From NCBI GenBank assembly GCA_044226205.1, contig JBGAHL010000023.1, positions 22,916 to 86,915 on the forward strand: 64,000 nt of DNA. Direction: 5' to 3'. The stretch's first letter is position 1. Each line of letters begins with the position of its first letter. This document shows positions 32,063 through 41,900 of this stretch, piece after piece. The translations under genes were made by a program, and so were the position numbers. The notes under the pieces were generated by a model that was not told the origin of the DNA, did no database searches, and saw nothing but the letters and a program-made list of their open reading frames with translations. This DNA is from M3007 sp044226205 (GTDB lineage: Bacteria; Bacteroidota; Bacteroidia; Chitinophagales; Saprospiraceae).

Positions 32063-35000
32063 ATGGAACTGTTAGAGTATACGTCTGGCGGTAGAAAAGT
32101 AGTTCTATGCATTTTAGTGTTTATGGCCTTGTCATTGGCCTTACACGGGCAGTATTACGAAAGCCTGACTATTGAAAATGGCTTGTCGCAAGGCTTTGTT
32201 TCCAGTATAATGCAGGATCAGCAGGGATTCATCTGGATTGCGACGACAGACGGATTAAATAGATACGACGGCGTCAGATTTAAAATATTCAGGCATAACC
32301 CCACAGAAAAGTACTCTTTGCCCGACAACCGGGTAAAGTATCTTTTCGAAGATTCGAACGGCCTTATCTGGGTACTTACCGAAGATGGAATTGCGTGTTA
32401 TGACTCGCAAAGGGAACGTTTCATCTCTTTTGACTTTTATCGTGAGTTGTGCCAGTCCGAGCGACTTCGTATCTCAAAAATGGTCGAGCTGAGGCGAGGG
32501 GAGTATTGCCTACATACAATTGATACCGTGTATATTGTAGCATTCGATCAAAGCGGACCGCTAAGGCCCGATAATATTAATCGCTTTAAATACAGGAAAT
32601 ACGGCTTTCCTGAAACAGCGGGAGAAATCCGTACGGTTTTGTCAACAGGAGATACTACCTGGGTTTGTACAGAATCGGGCATATGGCATGATGGCGGGGC
32701 GGAGGGAATATATAAAATGGTTTTACAGGCTGAAAAAAACTGGACCTTCAACGGTATCTGGATAAATCCCGAGGATGGCAAACTCCTGGCCATCGCACAG
32801 GATCGGCTCTATTACCGTGTCGGCGATCGGTGGGAGTCGACAGACTTGTCGGGCATAGGCCGGGGTCACATCAGAAAAGGGATGTTTGACGGGAAGCACA
32901 TTTACTTTTTTGGCCTTAATCAAATATACGAGTGGAAAGGCAACCAATTGGTATTATTGCCTTACGAACTTCCGCAATTGATCAGCGGTTGCATCGATAG
33001 AGAGGGGATTATATGGCTGGGAACCAATACGCACGGTGTTCGTAAAGTTTACCCGGGCCGCAATAAATTCACGACCTTCATCAGGCCGGAGGGAGTAGGT
33101 GGCGGTATACTCGAGGACACGGAGGGCCGTCTATGGGTTCAGGGCGGAAAAGGTTACCTCTGGCTGAATGAAAGGCAGGAGAAATTCGAATCCAGTCCGG
33201 TACTGTCCAATCAGACCATCTTCTTCACCTTGCGGAATGGCAAAGATGGTCTGTACTGGGGGCACCGCAACGACAACCAGATTTCTGTTTTTAGCCTGTC
33301 GAAGGGCAGACAACAATGCTTTGTATTGCCCGATGCCGATACCAGAATTACGGGAGGAATTTTTAACTGGTCATTGCCATACTATTTATTGCTTGATGAA
33401 AGCAATGGCTTGATCAGGTTTTATCCTGAAGACCAAAAAACCGAACTGTTTTCCTTACGCCAACTTTTTGAGGCCTCCACTACAATTTCGTTGAACCATT
33501 TGTTTGTCGATGGCAAAGGGCGGATATGGATCGGATCGATCAATGGCCTTTTATGTGCTGAACTAACGGACGACGGCCGGGGGTACACTTATCGAGTTTG
33601 GGGCAATAACAAGGATGAAGAACATTTTTTAAGCGACAAACAAGTTAATTTCATACAAGGCGACCCCGATGACCCCGATGTAATCTGGGTCGGAACGCAA
33701 CATGGATTGAATCGTCTGGATATGAAAACGGGAAACATCCGGCAATTCAAACAAACGGACGGCTGGCCTAATGATGTAATCTGTGGCATTCTTAAAGGAA
33801 CGGGTCCGCAATTGTGGATCAGCACCTATTATGGGTTGATCGAATTGAATACACGAAGTTTTCAGTGGCGACATTTTACAACAACACATGGACTGCCGGC
33901 AAACGAATTTAATCGGGGCGCGGCACTTCGACAAAAAAACGGGCGACTGGTCTTCGGCGGTGTCAACGGGTTGATCTGTTTTTATCCAGAAGATATTTTG
34001 CAATCAGATTTTCGCCCTCAGCTTTTGTTTACCGGGCTGCTGGTAAACAATATGCCTGTCAAGCCGAATGATGGCTCCGGTATTTTGAATGAAGATGTTT
34101 CGGTTGCTTCCTCTATATCGCTGGGTTATGATCAGTCCAATTTGACCTTTCAGTTTGCATTACTTGATTTTATGAATACCTCCTGGAATCGATATTACTA
34201 CAAACTGGAAAGTGTTGACGAAACATGGCAATATAATGGCAGCGAGACCAGAATTCAGTACGTCAACCTCACTCCCGGCAGCTACCGTTTCTGGGTGAAG
34301 GCGCGCAACAGCGATGGCTACTGGAGCGGGCCAATAGGTATAAATATTACCATCCGCCCTCCCTGGTGGCAAACAATTTGGGCTTATTCGTTTTTCGCTG
34401 CGGGGATATTACTGCTGATCTGGTTCGGGCTACGGGTGTGGGTAAAACAGATACGCTTGCGCGATCGCCTCGCGGTACAGCAAATGGAAGCGGATCGACT
34501 GAAAGAGCTCGACAATTTCCGATCGGAGTTGTACGCCAATATTACCCACGAATTTCGTACGCCGCTAACCATGATCATCGGTTTGGCCGATCAGCTGGAC
34601 AAACGACTGGAAGGAGAATTAAAGGGGAAAACCACTCTTCTGGCAAGAAGTGGTCAACAATTGCTGCGACTTGTCAACCAGATCTTGGATTTGTCGAGAA
34701 TTGAGCAACGCCATTTACAGTTAAATCTCGTACAGCAGGATATAGTCGGGTTTATCTGCTATCTGGGAGAGGCCTATGCTTCTTTGGCTCAACAAAAAGG
34801 TATCGGATTCAGGATCAACAGTCGTATGAATGAACTGGTTATGGATTTTGACCCGCAGCGCCTGCAGGATATCATGGATAACCTGATTTCCAATGCGTTC
34901 AAATTTACGCCAAGAGGAGGACAAGTCAGCATACTACTGGAGCGAGCAGAAGAGCCGGAACGTCTCCACCTGATCGTTGAGGACAACGGGATCGGGATCG

Positions 35001-36070
35001 ATCCTGAACATCTGGAACATATCTTTGAGCGATATTATCAGGCAAATCGAAACTCCCTTCAATCGCAGGGAGGAAGTGGCATAGGATTGGCCTATGCCCG
35101 GGCGCTGGTAGAAATGATGAATGGAAAGTTGAGCGTAAGAAGTACGCCGGGCGAAGGCAGCGCGTTCAGTGTCGATCTGCCTATTCATCGGCAAGCGCCT
35201 TCTTCCCAGACAATTGCGCCCTCCACAACCGATCTGTCAATTCGACCCGAGACCCGAGAACAGGAAGCCCGGGAGCAACTGCCATTGGTACTGGTAGTGG
35301 AAGACAACGAAGATGTCGCCGCTTTTATCGCCTCCTGCCTCTCCGGGTATTATCAGGTGCGGGTTGCCGGCAATGGCGTGCTTGGCGAAGAATTGGCTTT
35401 TGCGACCATTCCCGATGTTGTCATTTCCGACATTTCAATGCCAGACCGAAACGGTCTCGAGTTCTGTAGTAATTTGAAAAAAGACCGCAGAACTTCTCAC
35501 ATTCCGGTCATTTTACTGACGGCAAGAACGGAAATCGAACAACGCATCGAAGGACTGGAGCACGGGGCAAATGTGTATCTCACCAAACCTTTTTACCCCA
35601 AAGAGTTGCTTCTGCATGTGCAAAACCTGCTGCAGTGGCGTGCAGATATGCAACAGCAGTGGGCTTCGATGGATAAAATCGCAGGGGGGGGTATACTTGG
35701 CCCGGACCTTTCGCCGTCGAATATACTGGACACTGATTTCATTGCGCAGATGTCCCATCTTATTGAGAAAAATTACACTAATCCGGAGTTTGCAGTCTCC
35801 GATATTTGTAAAGGAATGGGGCTAAGCAATGCGCAATTGCACCGCAAGGTTAGCGCACTGACGGGCAAATCCCCAGGGTACTTTTTGCGCCGAAAGCGCC
35901 TGGTGTCGGCCAGAGATTTTTTACTCAGGGCCAAACATTTATCGATTGCCGAAATCGCTTATCAGGTCGGGTATTCCGATCCTTCCTACTTTGCCCGCGT
36001 TTTTTCCGCAGAGTACGGATACTCCCCTGCAAAATATCGGGAAGAAAGTAGCGCTGAAACACCTAAATAG
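32063..36070 (+). CDS. Hybrid two-component system protein: propeller sensor, histidine kinase, receiver and AraC-type output
   Basis: This 1,335-residue one-piece regulator has a signal/anchor helix (about 12-30), then two sets of Reg_prop beta-propeller blades (IENGLSQGFVSSIMQDQQGF and GFIWIATTDGLNRYDG at the start; LIWVLTEDGI, VIWVGTQHGLNRL further on), a Y_Y_Y domain (about 700-765), a membrane helix (about 772-795), HisKA with His829 in THEFRTPL, HATPase with DNLISNAFKFTPRGG and GSGIGLAYARALVE, a receiver with Asp1123 in VVISDISMP, and a C-terminal HTH_18 pair (IAEIAYQVGYSDPSYFARVF). In Bacteroidetes such HTCS proteins sense oligosaccharides in the periplasm and regulate neighbouring operons. 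Here no SusC/SusD genes are in view, and the nearest large target is the giant surface-protein gene. All catalytic residues are intact. Confidence 0.95.
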   Translation: MELLEYTSGGRKVVLCILVFMALSLALHGQYYESLTIENGLSQGFVSSIMQDQQGFIWIATTDGLNRYDGVRFKIFRHNPTEKYSLPDNRVKYLFEDSNGLIWVLTEDGIACYDSQRERFISFDFYRELCQSERLRISKMVELRRGEYCLHTIDTVYIVAFDQSGPLRPDNINRFKYRKYGFPETAGEIRTVLSTGDTTWVCTESGIWHDGGAEGIYKMVLQAEKNWTFNGIWINPEDGKLLAIAQDRLYYRVGDRWESTDLSGIGRGHIRKGMFDGKHIYFFGLNQIYEWKGNQLVLLPYELPQLISGCIDREGIIWLGTNTHGVRKVYPGRNKFTTFIRPEGVGGGILEDTEGRLWVQGGKGYLWLNERQEKFESSPVLSNQTIFFTLRNGKDGLYWGHRNDNQISVFSLSKGRQQCFVLPDADTRITGGIFNWSLPYYLLLDESNGLIRFYPEDQKTELFSLRQLFEASTTISLNHLFVDGKGRIWIGSINGLLCAELTDDGRGYTYRVWGNNKDEEHFLSDKQVNFIQGDPDDPDVIWVGTQHGLNRLDMKTGNIRQFKQTDGWPNDVICGILKGTGPQLWISTYYGLIELNTRSFQWRHFTTTHGLPANEFNRGAALRQKNGRLVFGGVNGLICFYPEDILQSDFRPQLLFTGLLVNNMPVKPNDGSGILNEDVSVASSISLGYDQSNLTFQFALLDFMNTSWNRYYYKLESVDETWQYNGSETRIQYVNLTPGSYRFWVKARNSDGYWSGPIGINITIRPPWWQTIWAYSFFAAGILLLIWFGLRVWVKQIRLRDRLAVQQMEADRLKELDNFRSELYANITHEFRTPLTMIIGLADQLDKRLEGELKGKTTLLARSGQQLLRLVNQILDLSRIEQRHLQLNLVQQDIVGFICYLGEAYASLAQQKGIGFRINSRMNELVMDFDPQRLQDIMDNLISNAFKFTPRGGQVSILLERAEEPERLHLIVEDNGIGIDPEHLEHIFERYYQANRNSLQSQGGSGIGLAYARALVEMMNGKLSVRSTPGEGSAFSVDLPIHRQAPSSQTIAPSTTDLSIRPETREQEAREQLPLVLVVEDNEDVAAFIASCLSGYYQVRVAGNGVLGEELAFATIPDVVISDISMPDRNGLEFCSNLKKDRRTSHIPVILLTARTEIEQRIEGLEHGANVYLTKPFYPKELLLHVQNLLQWRADMQQQWASMDKIAGGGILGPDLSPSNILDTDFIAQMSHLIEKNYTNPEFAVSDICKGMGLSNAQLHRKVSALTGKSPGYFLRRKRLVSARDFLLRAKHLSIAEIAYQVGYSDPSYFARVFSAEYGYSPAKYREESSAETPK

Positions 36071-36261
36071 GTGTTTGGAGCGAATAGGAGATAAAAATCC
36101 TTGAATTAGAGACGAAAATCCTAGCTGTTTCTTGAAGCCATTCAGCACCTTTGTAACACAGTTTAGGTTAGTAATCCATCCCATTCTTGACATATTGGCG
36201 TCTCTCCCGCGCGTCAAGGCCCACGTAAACAATCTCTTCAAGGAGATTAAATTTGACTTTT

Positions 36262-36286
36262 CACCCTCTCCGGCCTGGAGAGGGTG
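36262..36286. repeat. Short palindrome resembling a dispersed REP-type element
   Basis: CACCCTCTCC (36262-36271) and GGAGAGGGTG (36277-36286) form a perfect 10-bp stem with a 5-nt loop in the 268-bp gap ahead of the 36339 gene. CCCTCTCC...GGAGAGGG palindromes occur as scattered repeats in many genomes; whether this one is repeated cannot be seen here. The rest of the gap holds a weak CACCTTTG promoter-like box near 36147 and nothing else recognisable. Confidence 0.5.
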
Positions 36287-36338
36287 CGTGGGAGAAGCTG
36301 CACAGTAGGTCTCAAAGCACGCTTCATTTCATACAGTC

Positions 36339-37850
36339 ATGCAAGATCTGATTGAGCTAATTAGCCTTATACAACGCACCAAGTTTAAAGCGAACGGTTT
36401 GTTGGAGGTCATTGTCGAGCCTGAAACACAGATGGGGCAGTTGTACGATGCTATTGCTCAAAAAAAGGTCAGGAGCGACGACGACGCCAAAAAATTATTC
36501 CCCGATACCATGAAGGATTCGGGCAGGCTCGCTACGATCAAAAGCAAATTGAAAGACCGTCTGAACGATTCAGTGTTTTTGCTGGGGTTCAAGGAGAATA
36601 GCTACGCCGATCGCCATAGAGCCTTTTTCGAATGCACAAAGAAATGGGCATCGGCAATGATTTTGATCAACAAAAATGCCCGCCTGAACGGGATCAGTGC
36701 CCTCGAAAAACTGCTGCGCCATACCGATCAATTTGAGTTTACCGAGCTTACCCTCGATATCCTTAGGGTATTGCGTCTGCATTACGGCCTGGTGGTCGGC
36801 GATGAACAACAGTACACCTATTATGAAACCAGGCTGAGGCATGTGGAGAAGATATGGGCGGCCGAAAATCAGGTGGAAGCTTTTTACACCGAGTTGGTAA
36901 TCCGCTATGTCAACAGCAAGGCGGATAAAAATGCAATTACCGAAAAAGCGCGCGACTACCTCGAAAAGGCTATGCCGCTCATGAAAAGGTATCCCTCTTT
37001 TAAAGTGCAAATGTTCGGGCGACTAATCGAGACGATTATTTATGACAGCCTGAACAATTATGAAGAGATGACCAGGATATGCGAAGAGTCGATTGCATTT
37101 TTTGAATCCAAACCTTACCAAACCACGCTTTCATTACAGGTTTTCTATTACAATCTGGTGGTATGTTATCTCGCGGATAAAAAATTTGATAAATGCTACG
37201 AAATCATTGAGAAGTTTGATGAATTCCTGGAAGATGGATCGTTCAACTGGTTCAAAATGCAGGAGCTCAGCTTTTTCACTCGTATGCATGCCGGCGATTA
37301 TGCCTCTGCATTCCAGATATTCAAAAAGGTCACGGAACATCAGCATTTTGAGCACGTTTCTGCTCCTGTCGCCGAACTTTGGAAAATTCTGGATGCCTAC
37401 CTGTGCTTTTTAATGTACGTAGGACTGCTTAAGCCCAATAACAATGGCACCCCCGGTGAGCAGCAGATAAAATTTCGGCTCAACCGATTCCTCAACGAAG
37501 TGCCGGTTTTTTCAAAAGACAAACGCGGGATGAATATCCCGGTACTGATTGTTCAGTTTTTATACTTGTTGGCAGACGGGAAATTCGATGCCTGTGAAGA
37601 AAAAGTGGAGGCCCTGAACAAATACCGTCTGCGATATCTATATGACCGCGAGACTCTTCGCAGCAACTGTTTTCTAAAGTTGCTTGTGTCTATCCCCGGA
37701 CGTGGGTTCAATGCCACAAAGCTGCGCCCCAAGGTTGCCAAATTGAGAGAATGTCTTGCCGCCAACCCATGGTATGCCGTACCGCAAAGCCTGGAAATAG
37801 AGGTTGTGCCTTACGAAGATTTGCTTGAGATCGTGCTCCAGTGTTTATAG
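36339..37850 (+). CDS. Helical-repeat (TPR-like) protein of unknown function
   Basis: The 503-residue protein has no signal peptide and is almost entirely helical, with paired helices of about 35-40 residues (FTELTLDILRVLRLHYGLV, VFYYNLVVCYLADKKFDKCYEIIEKF, MHAGDYASAFQIFKKV, LYLLADGKFDACEEKVEALNKY). This is an alpha-solenoid reminiscent of TPR proteins, likely a cytoplasmic scaffold. The N-terminal 90 residues (LYDAIAQKKVRSDDDAKKLF, TIKSKLKDRLNDSVFLL) are more regular and may be a separate module. I do not recognise a named family. It follows the hybrid kinase gene by 268 bp and shares its lower G+C character. Confidence 0.75.
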   Translation: MQDLIELISLIQRTKFKANGLLEVIVEPETQMGQLYDAIAQKKVRSDDDAKKLFPDTMKDSGRLATIKSKLKDRLNDSVFLLGFKENSYADRHRAFFECTKKWASAMILINKNARLNGISALEKLLRHTDQFEFTELTLDILRVLRLHYGLVVGDEQQYTYYETRLRHVEKIWAAENQVEAFYTELVIRYVNSKADKNAITEKARDYLEKAMPLMKRYPSFKVQMFGRLIETIIYDSLNNYEEMTRICEESIAFFESKPYQTTLSLQVFYYNLVVCYLADKKFDKCYEIIEKFDEFLEDGSFNWFKMQELSFFTRMHAGDYASAFQIFKKVTEHQHFEHVSAPVAELWKILDAYLCFLMYVGLLKPNNNGTPGEQQIKFRLNRFLNEVPVFSKDKRGMNIPVLIVQFLYLLADGKFDACEEKVEALNKYRLRYLYDRETLRSNCFLKLLVSIPGRGFNATKLRPKVAKLRECLAANPWYAVPQSLEIEVVPYEDLLEIVLQCL

Positions 37851-38992
37851 GCAACTTTGGCTTCCCCCTTGATTGTTAATCCTGGTATTTGCATTAAATA
37901 AAGTGCAGGTATTTGGCTTTTGCGCTTTTAAACATTACAAAAATATGTACTGGGAAATTCTTGGCGCTTTTGTGTCCTTTTTTTCAAAAGCGAGCGGCTA
38001 TACCTTTGGAATAACATTTAATCCATAATCATCATCTGTAACATAGTCATCAGTCTCGCTTATGAATTTACTCTTCGTACCTTCGGCTTCTTATGGGAGG
38101 CACCTACTTTCCTTGTCACACGTTACATTCCACAATGGAATTATCATCATTGATGTGATCGGCCTGTAGGATGGCCCCAATAATGGCATCAGGCCATTGA
38201 GGACAGAATGAAGCGGCATCCTGACAGCATTGTTATTAGTTTGACCGCTTCATTTTTTTTAATCCACACCATTGGAAGGGCTCAGGTTACCCGATCTCCT
38301 ACCCCTGCCCTCCTCTTTCATCCCTTTCCTTGTTTGTGGCTGTACTTATTGATTTTGATACAGCTGCCATTGATTTCCGATTTTTTAAATAAATGCCTGA
38401 CAGGAGTGACAACCTGTATCGGGGTTGACTACTGTTGTGGCGTTTTCTGCCTGCATACTATCGAGGACGGTTCAAACGCGCTTCGCTTTTAATCGGTATT
38501 ATTTGAACGCTTATTTTATCCTGCACCCAGTTATCGCATAAGACATACACTATAAAGCACGCTTTTCAACTCGTCATGGTTCGCAAGGGCGAACGCATGA
38601 GACATCGACGGTAAATTTCTTGTCAGGGCGCCTGGCAAAGGCCGGGCGCTATGACATAGTCTGTTTTTAATCCGGATTTTATTTAGAATCAAACGCGCTT
38701 CACTCATGAAAAGTCCAGCTTCTACTGTTGGGCCCTTGTATTTTTTTGCCTTTCCCCGGCCTGCCTTTTTATGCCGGATGCTTTTACGGCCCTGCAATTC
38801 AAGCCTCATATTGGCTTGCCTCCATGCTATTTACCTCTCCACTTCATCGTATCGGCGCAGGACTGGTCCAGTAGCCGACACTTTTCGGTCATCAGACCAT
38901 TTCTGGCCAACAAACGTCATTACCTGATTCCTGTCCGGGCAAATAGCAAGGGCAGGCTTTTTTAATTGTAAACTCCTGATAAATAATCTCAT
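37851..38992. other. 1.14-kb region without a convincing gene, upstream of the giant gene
   Basis: A clear TACCTTTG box at 38001-38008 suggests transcription starting near 38015, almost 1 kb before the giant ORF. In between are only short frames: a 35-codon one at 38061, a 94-codon one at 38208 with a signal-like N terminus, and a 73-codon one at 38706. None looks like a known protein. The 12-bp CAAACGCGCTTC occurs twice (about 38473 and 38690). The stretch ATAATCATCAT near 38025 resembles the leader just before the gene at 62099, which could mean a decayed surface-protein gene. A very long leader is the alternative. Confidence 0.5.
38001..38008 (+). promoter_or_regulatory. Predicted -7 box upstream of the giant gene
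   Basis: TACCTTTG matches TAnnTTTG exactly, with a T-rich stretch about 20 bp upstream. It is the best promoter candidate between 37850 and 38993. Confidence 0.5.
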
Positions 38993-41900
38993 ATGAAATA
39001 TCTCTACCGCTTCTATTGTATTTTAAAAACGACGAAGTTTCAAATTGCTCGCTCGTTGTATGTTTTGGCTGGTATCGGTTTGATTGCCCTGATGGTTTGG
39101 GGCGTTTCACATGCGGGCTATTGGCGCTTTTGTGCAGGATATTTGACCAGCGTATTCCATCCGGAAGAGCGGGGAGACAATGCCGCATACTCTTACCATT
39201 TTGACGTGCCGATTCGGCTGCAGGAGATCGAACAGGCAGGAATAAAAATTACCAGCGCTCAGCCGTTGGGCACAACCCTAATTACCTCTTCCCGAAAGCC
39301 CGTTGTCATTGACCGCAGGGAGTCTATCCGGAAAGTAGTTGGTATCCATCCTCAAACCAATACCGAACTGGATGCCGAACTGTTGTTTTCTTACGAAGAA
39401 AGCGCTCTGAACGGGCTGAATGAAGAAGATCTGATCCTGTATTCCTCAACGGACAACGGCAGGAATTGGGAACCTCATTTCAATAGCCAGGTTGATACCA
39501 AGGCGAATACGCTAAGATTGGATGGCATCCGCCATTTTTCATTATGGACAGCAGCGGCGGCTATGCCGCCCGATCCCGGTTGTATCACAGGCGCCCGCCT
39601 TTGGCTTCGCGCCGATGCCGGCGCCTACAACACGGGTATGGTGGAGGCGACCAATGGCCAGCAGATCAATACCTGGAAAAACTGGGGTTCCGGCGCAACG
39701 GATGCAATACCCAATTCTGCATCTCAAATCCCCCTGCTGACCGATGGCGCACAATCAACGGCATTTAATTATAACCCGGTAATCAATACGACCGGTAAAT
39801 TTTTCAAAATACCTGGCGGAATTATCGGCGCCAATACCTTTACCAATGCCAATGTTTTCGTCGTAACGCGTACCAATACTGCCACGAATGCTTCCGTGTT
39901 GTACGAACCCGGGAGTACTTACCTCAATGCACACGTCCCCTGGGGCAATGGCACAGTTTACTGGGATGCCGGTAATTATGGCGCATTGCGTCTGACCACC
40001 GCTTACACCGGAAGCGGTGGGGCATACGAACGACCGTATTTGTGGTCGTTTGTGGCGAACGGGACAGGCACTTCCAATCAGGCTATTCTGCGCAACGGCA
40101 CTCAGCTGGCTTCAAAAAATTCTGCCGTTTCCTATACCGGCAAAACGACCAATACCGCCTATATCGGCGCTTATCCAGGTAGCAATTACTTCTACGGCGA
40201 CATCGCCGAAGTCATTTACTTCCCGACCAATGTCAGTGCCAGCGACCGGATGAAAATCGAGTCCTATCTGGCAGTAAAATACGCGATCACCTTATCGCAC
40301 GACTATTTCTCCGGCGGCGGCGCGACGGTCTGGGATGTGGGCGCTTCTGGCGGATTTGATAATAATATTACCGGTATCGGGCGTGACAATTGTACCTCGT
40401 TGCACCAAAAACAAAGCCGCAGTATCAATACCGGCCAGTTTGTAACGATCGCGCTGGGCTCGACCGTCGCGGCCAGCAATGCCGCCAACACCGCGAATGT
40501 CACCAACGATAATTCCTACCTACTCTGGGGCGACAACAATGGCAGCCTGACCACTGTCGTGGCCGTCGGTGGCGTCAATGCGACCTCTCGCACGGCGCGG
40601 GTCTGGCGGGTGGATAAAACCAACTGGGCCGATCAGACCATCACATTCAAAGCCCAGGGCTACGGCAACCGTTATCTGATCATTCACAATACAGACCCTG
40701 CCTTCGGCTCGGCGCCCAGCCAGGAAATCCTGCTGGATGCCAATGGCTCCGCCACTTTCAACAGCAGTTTGCTGCCCGACGGGGCGTATTTCAGCATCGG
40801 CAACCCACTCCAGGGGCCGGGTTGCGTTCATGCCGGTATTGCCCTGTGGCTTCGCAGCGACGATGCCCCCGACGGCAACCTGAGCGATAACACCGGCTGG
40901 TATGATTTCAGTGGCAACCAGCGGTCATTCGACTGGGTATTCAGCGATCCTTCGGGTGTTGCCGGAGGTGTTAACTATAACCGGTACCTCCATTTTGACG
41001 GCAACGATTACCTGCGCAGCAGAATCAGCCCGTTTGCCAATGCCCTTACCGAAGGTGATGTATTTGCCGTCACCAAGAGTACTACCCGTACCGGCAACAA
41101 TGGTAATATGTTCGATTTCGGCGGTAGCAGTAGGGCGCACCACTATTCCTGGAGCGACGGCGCTATTTATCAAGGCTTTGGCACGACCGACCGATGGGGC
41201 GTCAATCCGCTCACCGGCGCCATACCCGATGGCAAAGCCGGCATGAGCTGGGCAGGGGCATCAATTGATATTCTCAACTGGAATCTTTTCAATGTTTATT
41301 CAAAAACCGGCGACTGGGGCATGGGCTGGAATGGCAACCTGCGAACGACCAATTCCAATACCGTCAACTTTGCCCTCGCAGCCGGTAACGAGCATATCGG
41401 TGCAGTTTCCGGATGGCCTTATTATGGCAGTATCGGCGAAATTGTGCTGTATAACCGCAAACTGACCCCTGCCGAACGACAACGAGTCAATTCTTACCTG
41501 GCCCTCAAATACGGCCTCACGCTCGATCAGGCTACTCCAACCGACTATCTCGCCTCCAACGGAACCACAAAAATGTGGGATGCGACTGCCAATGCGACCT
41601 ATAAATACAACATCGCCGGCCTGGGCCGCGACGACTGCCAGTTGCTTTACCAAAAACAAAGTACCAGCGTCAACCCCGGTCAGTTTATTACCTTTTCGGT
41701 TGGCAGTACCATTGCCGCCAGCAACAGTCAGAATACCACGACAATCGGCAACGACCGCTCCTTCCTCGTCTGGGGCGATAACAATGGCAGTAAAACGACC
41801 ACAGTGGTTGTGTCCGGTGTCAACGTAACCGAACGTATGAGCCGAGTCTGGCGGGTGGACAAAACCAACTGGGCCGATCAGCCGATCACTGTCAAAGTAC

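Noticed and set aside
38208..38492. A 94-codon frame with a signal-peptide-like start
   Set aside because: Beyond the first 26 residues the translation is rich in Pro, Leu and Cys with no recognisable structure, and no homologous type is known to me; left as part of the unexplained intergenic stretch.
37961..39134. A 14-bp direct repeat (TTGGCGCTTTTGTG at about 37961 and 39121) that might be an attachment or duplication scar
   Set aside because: Flanks do not match, and several chance 14-bp matches are expected in a window of this size.
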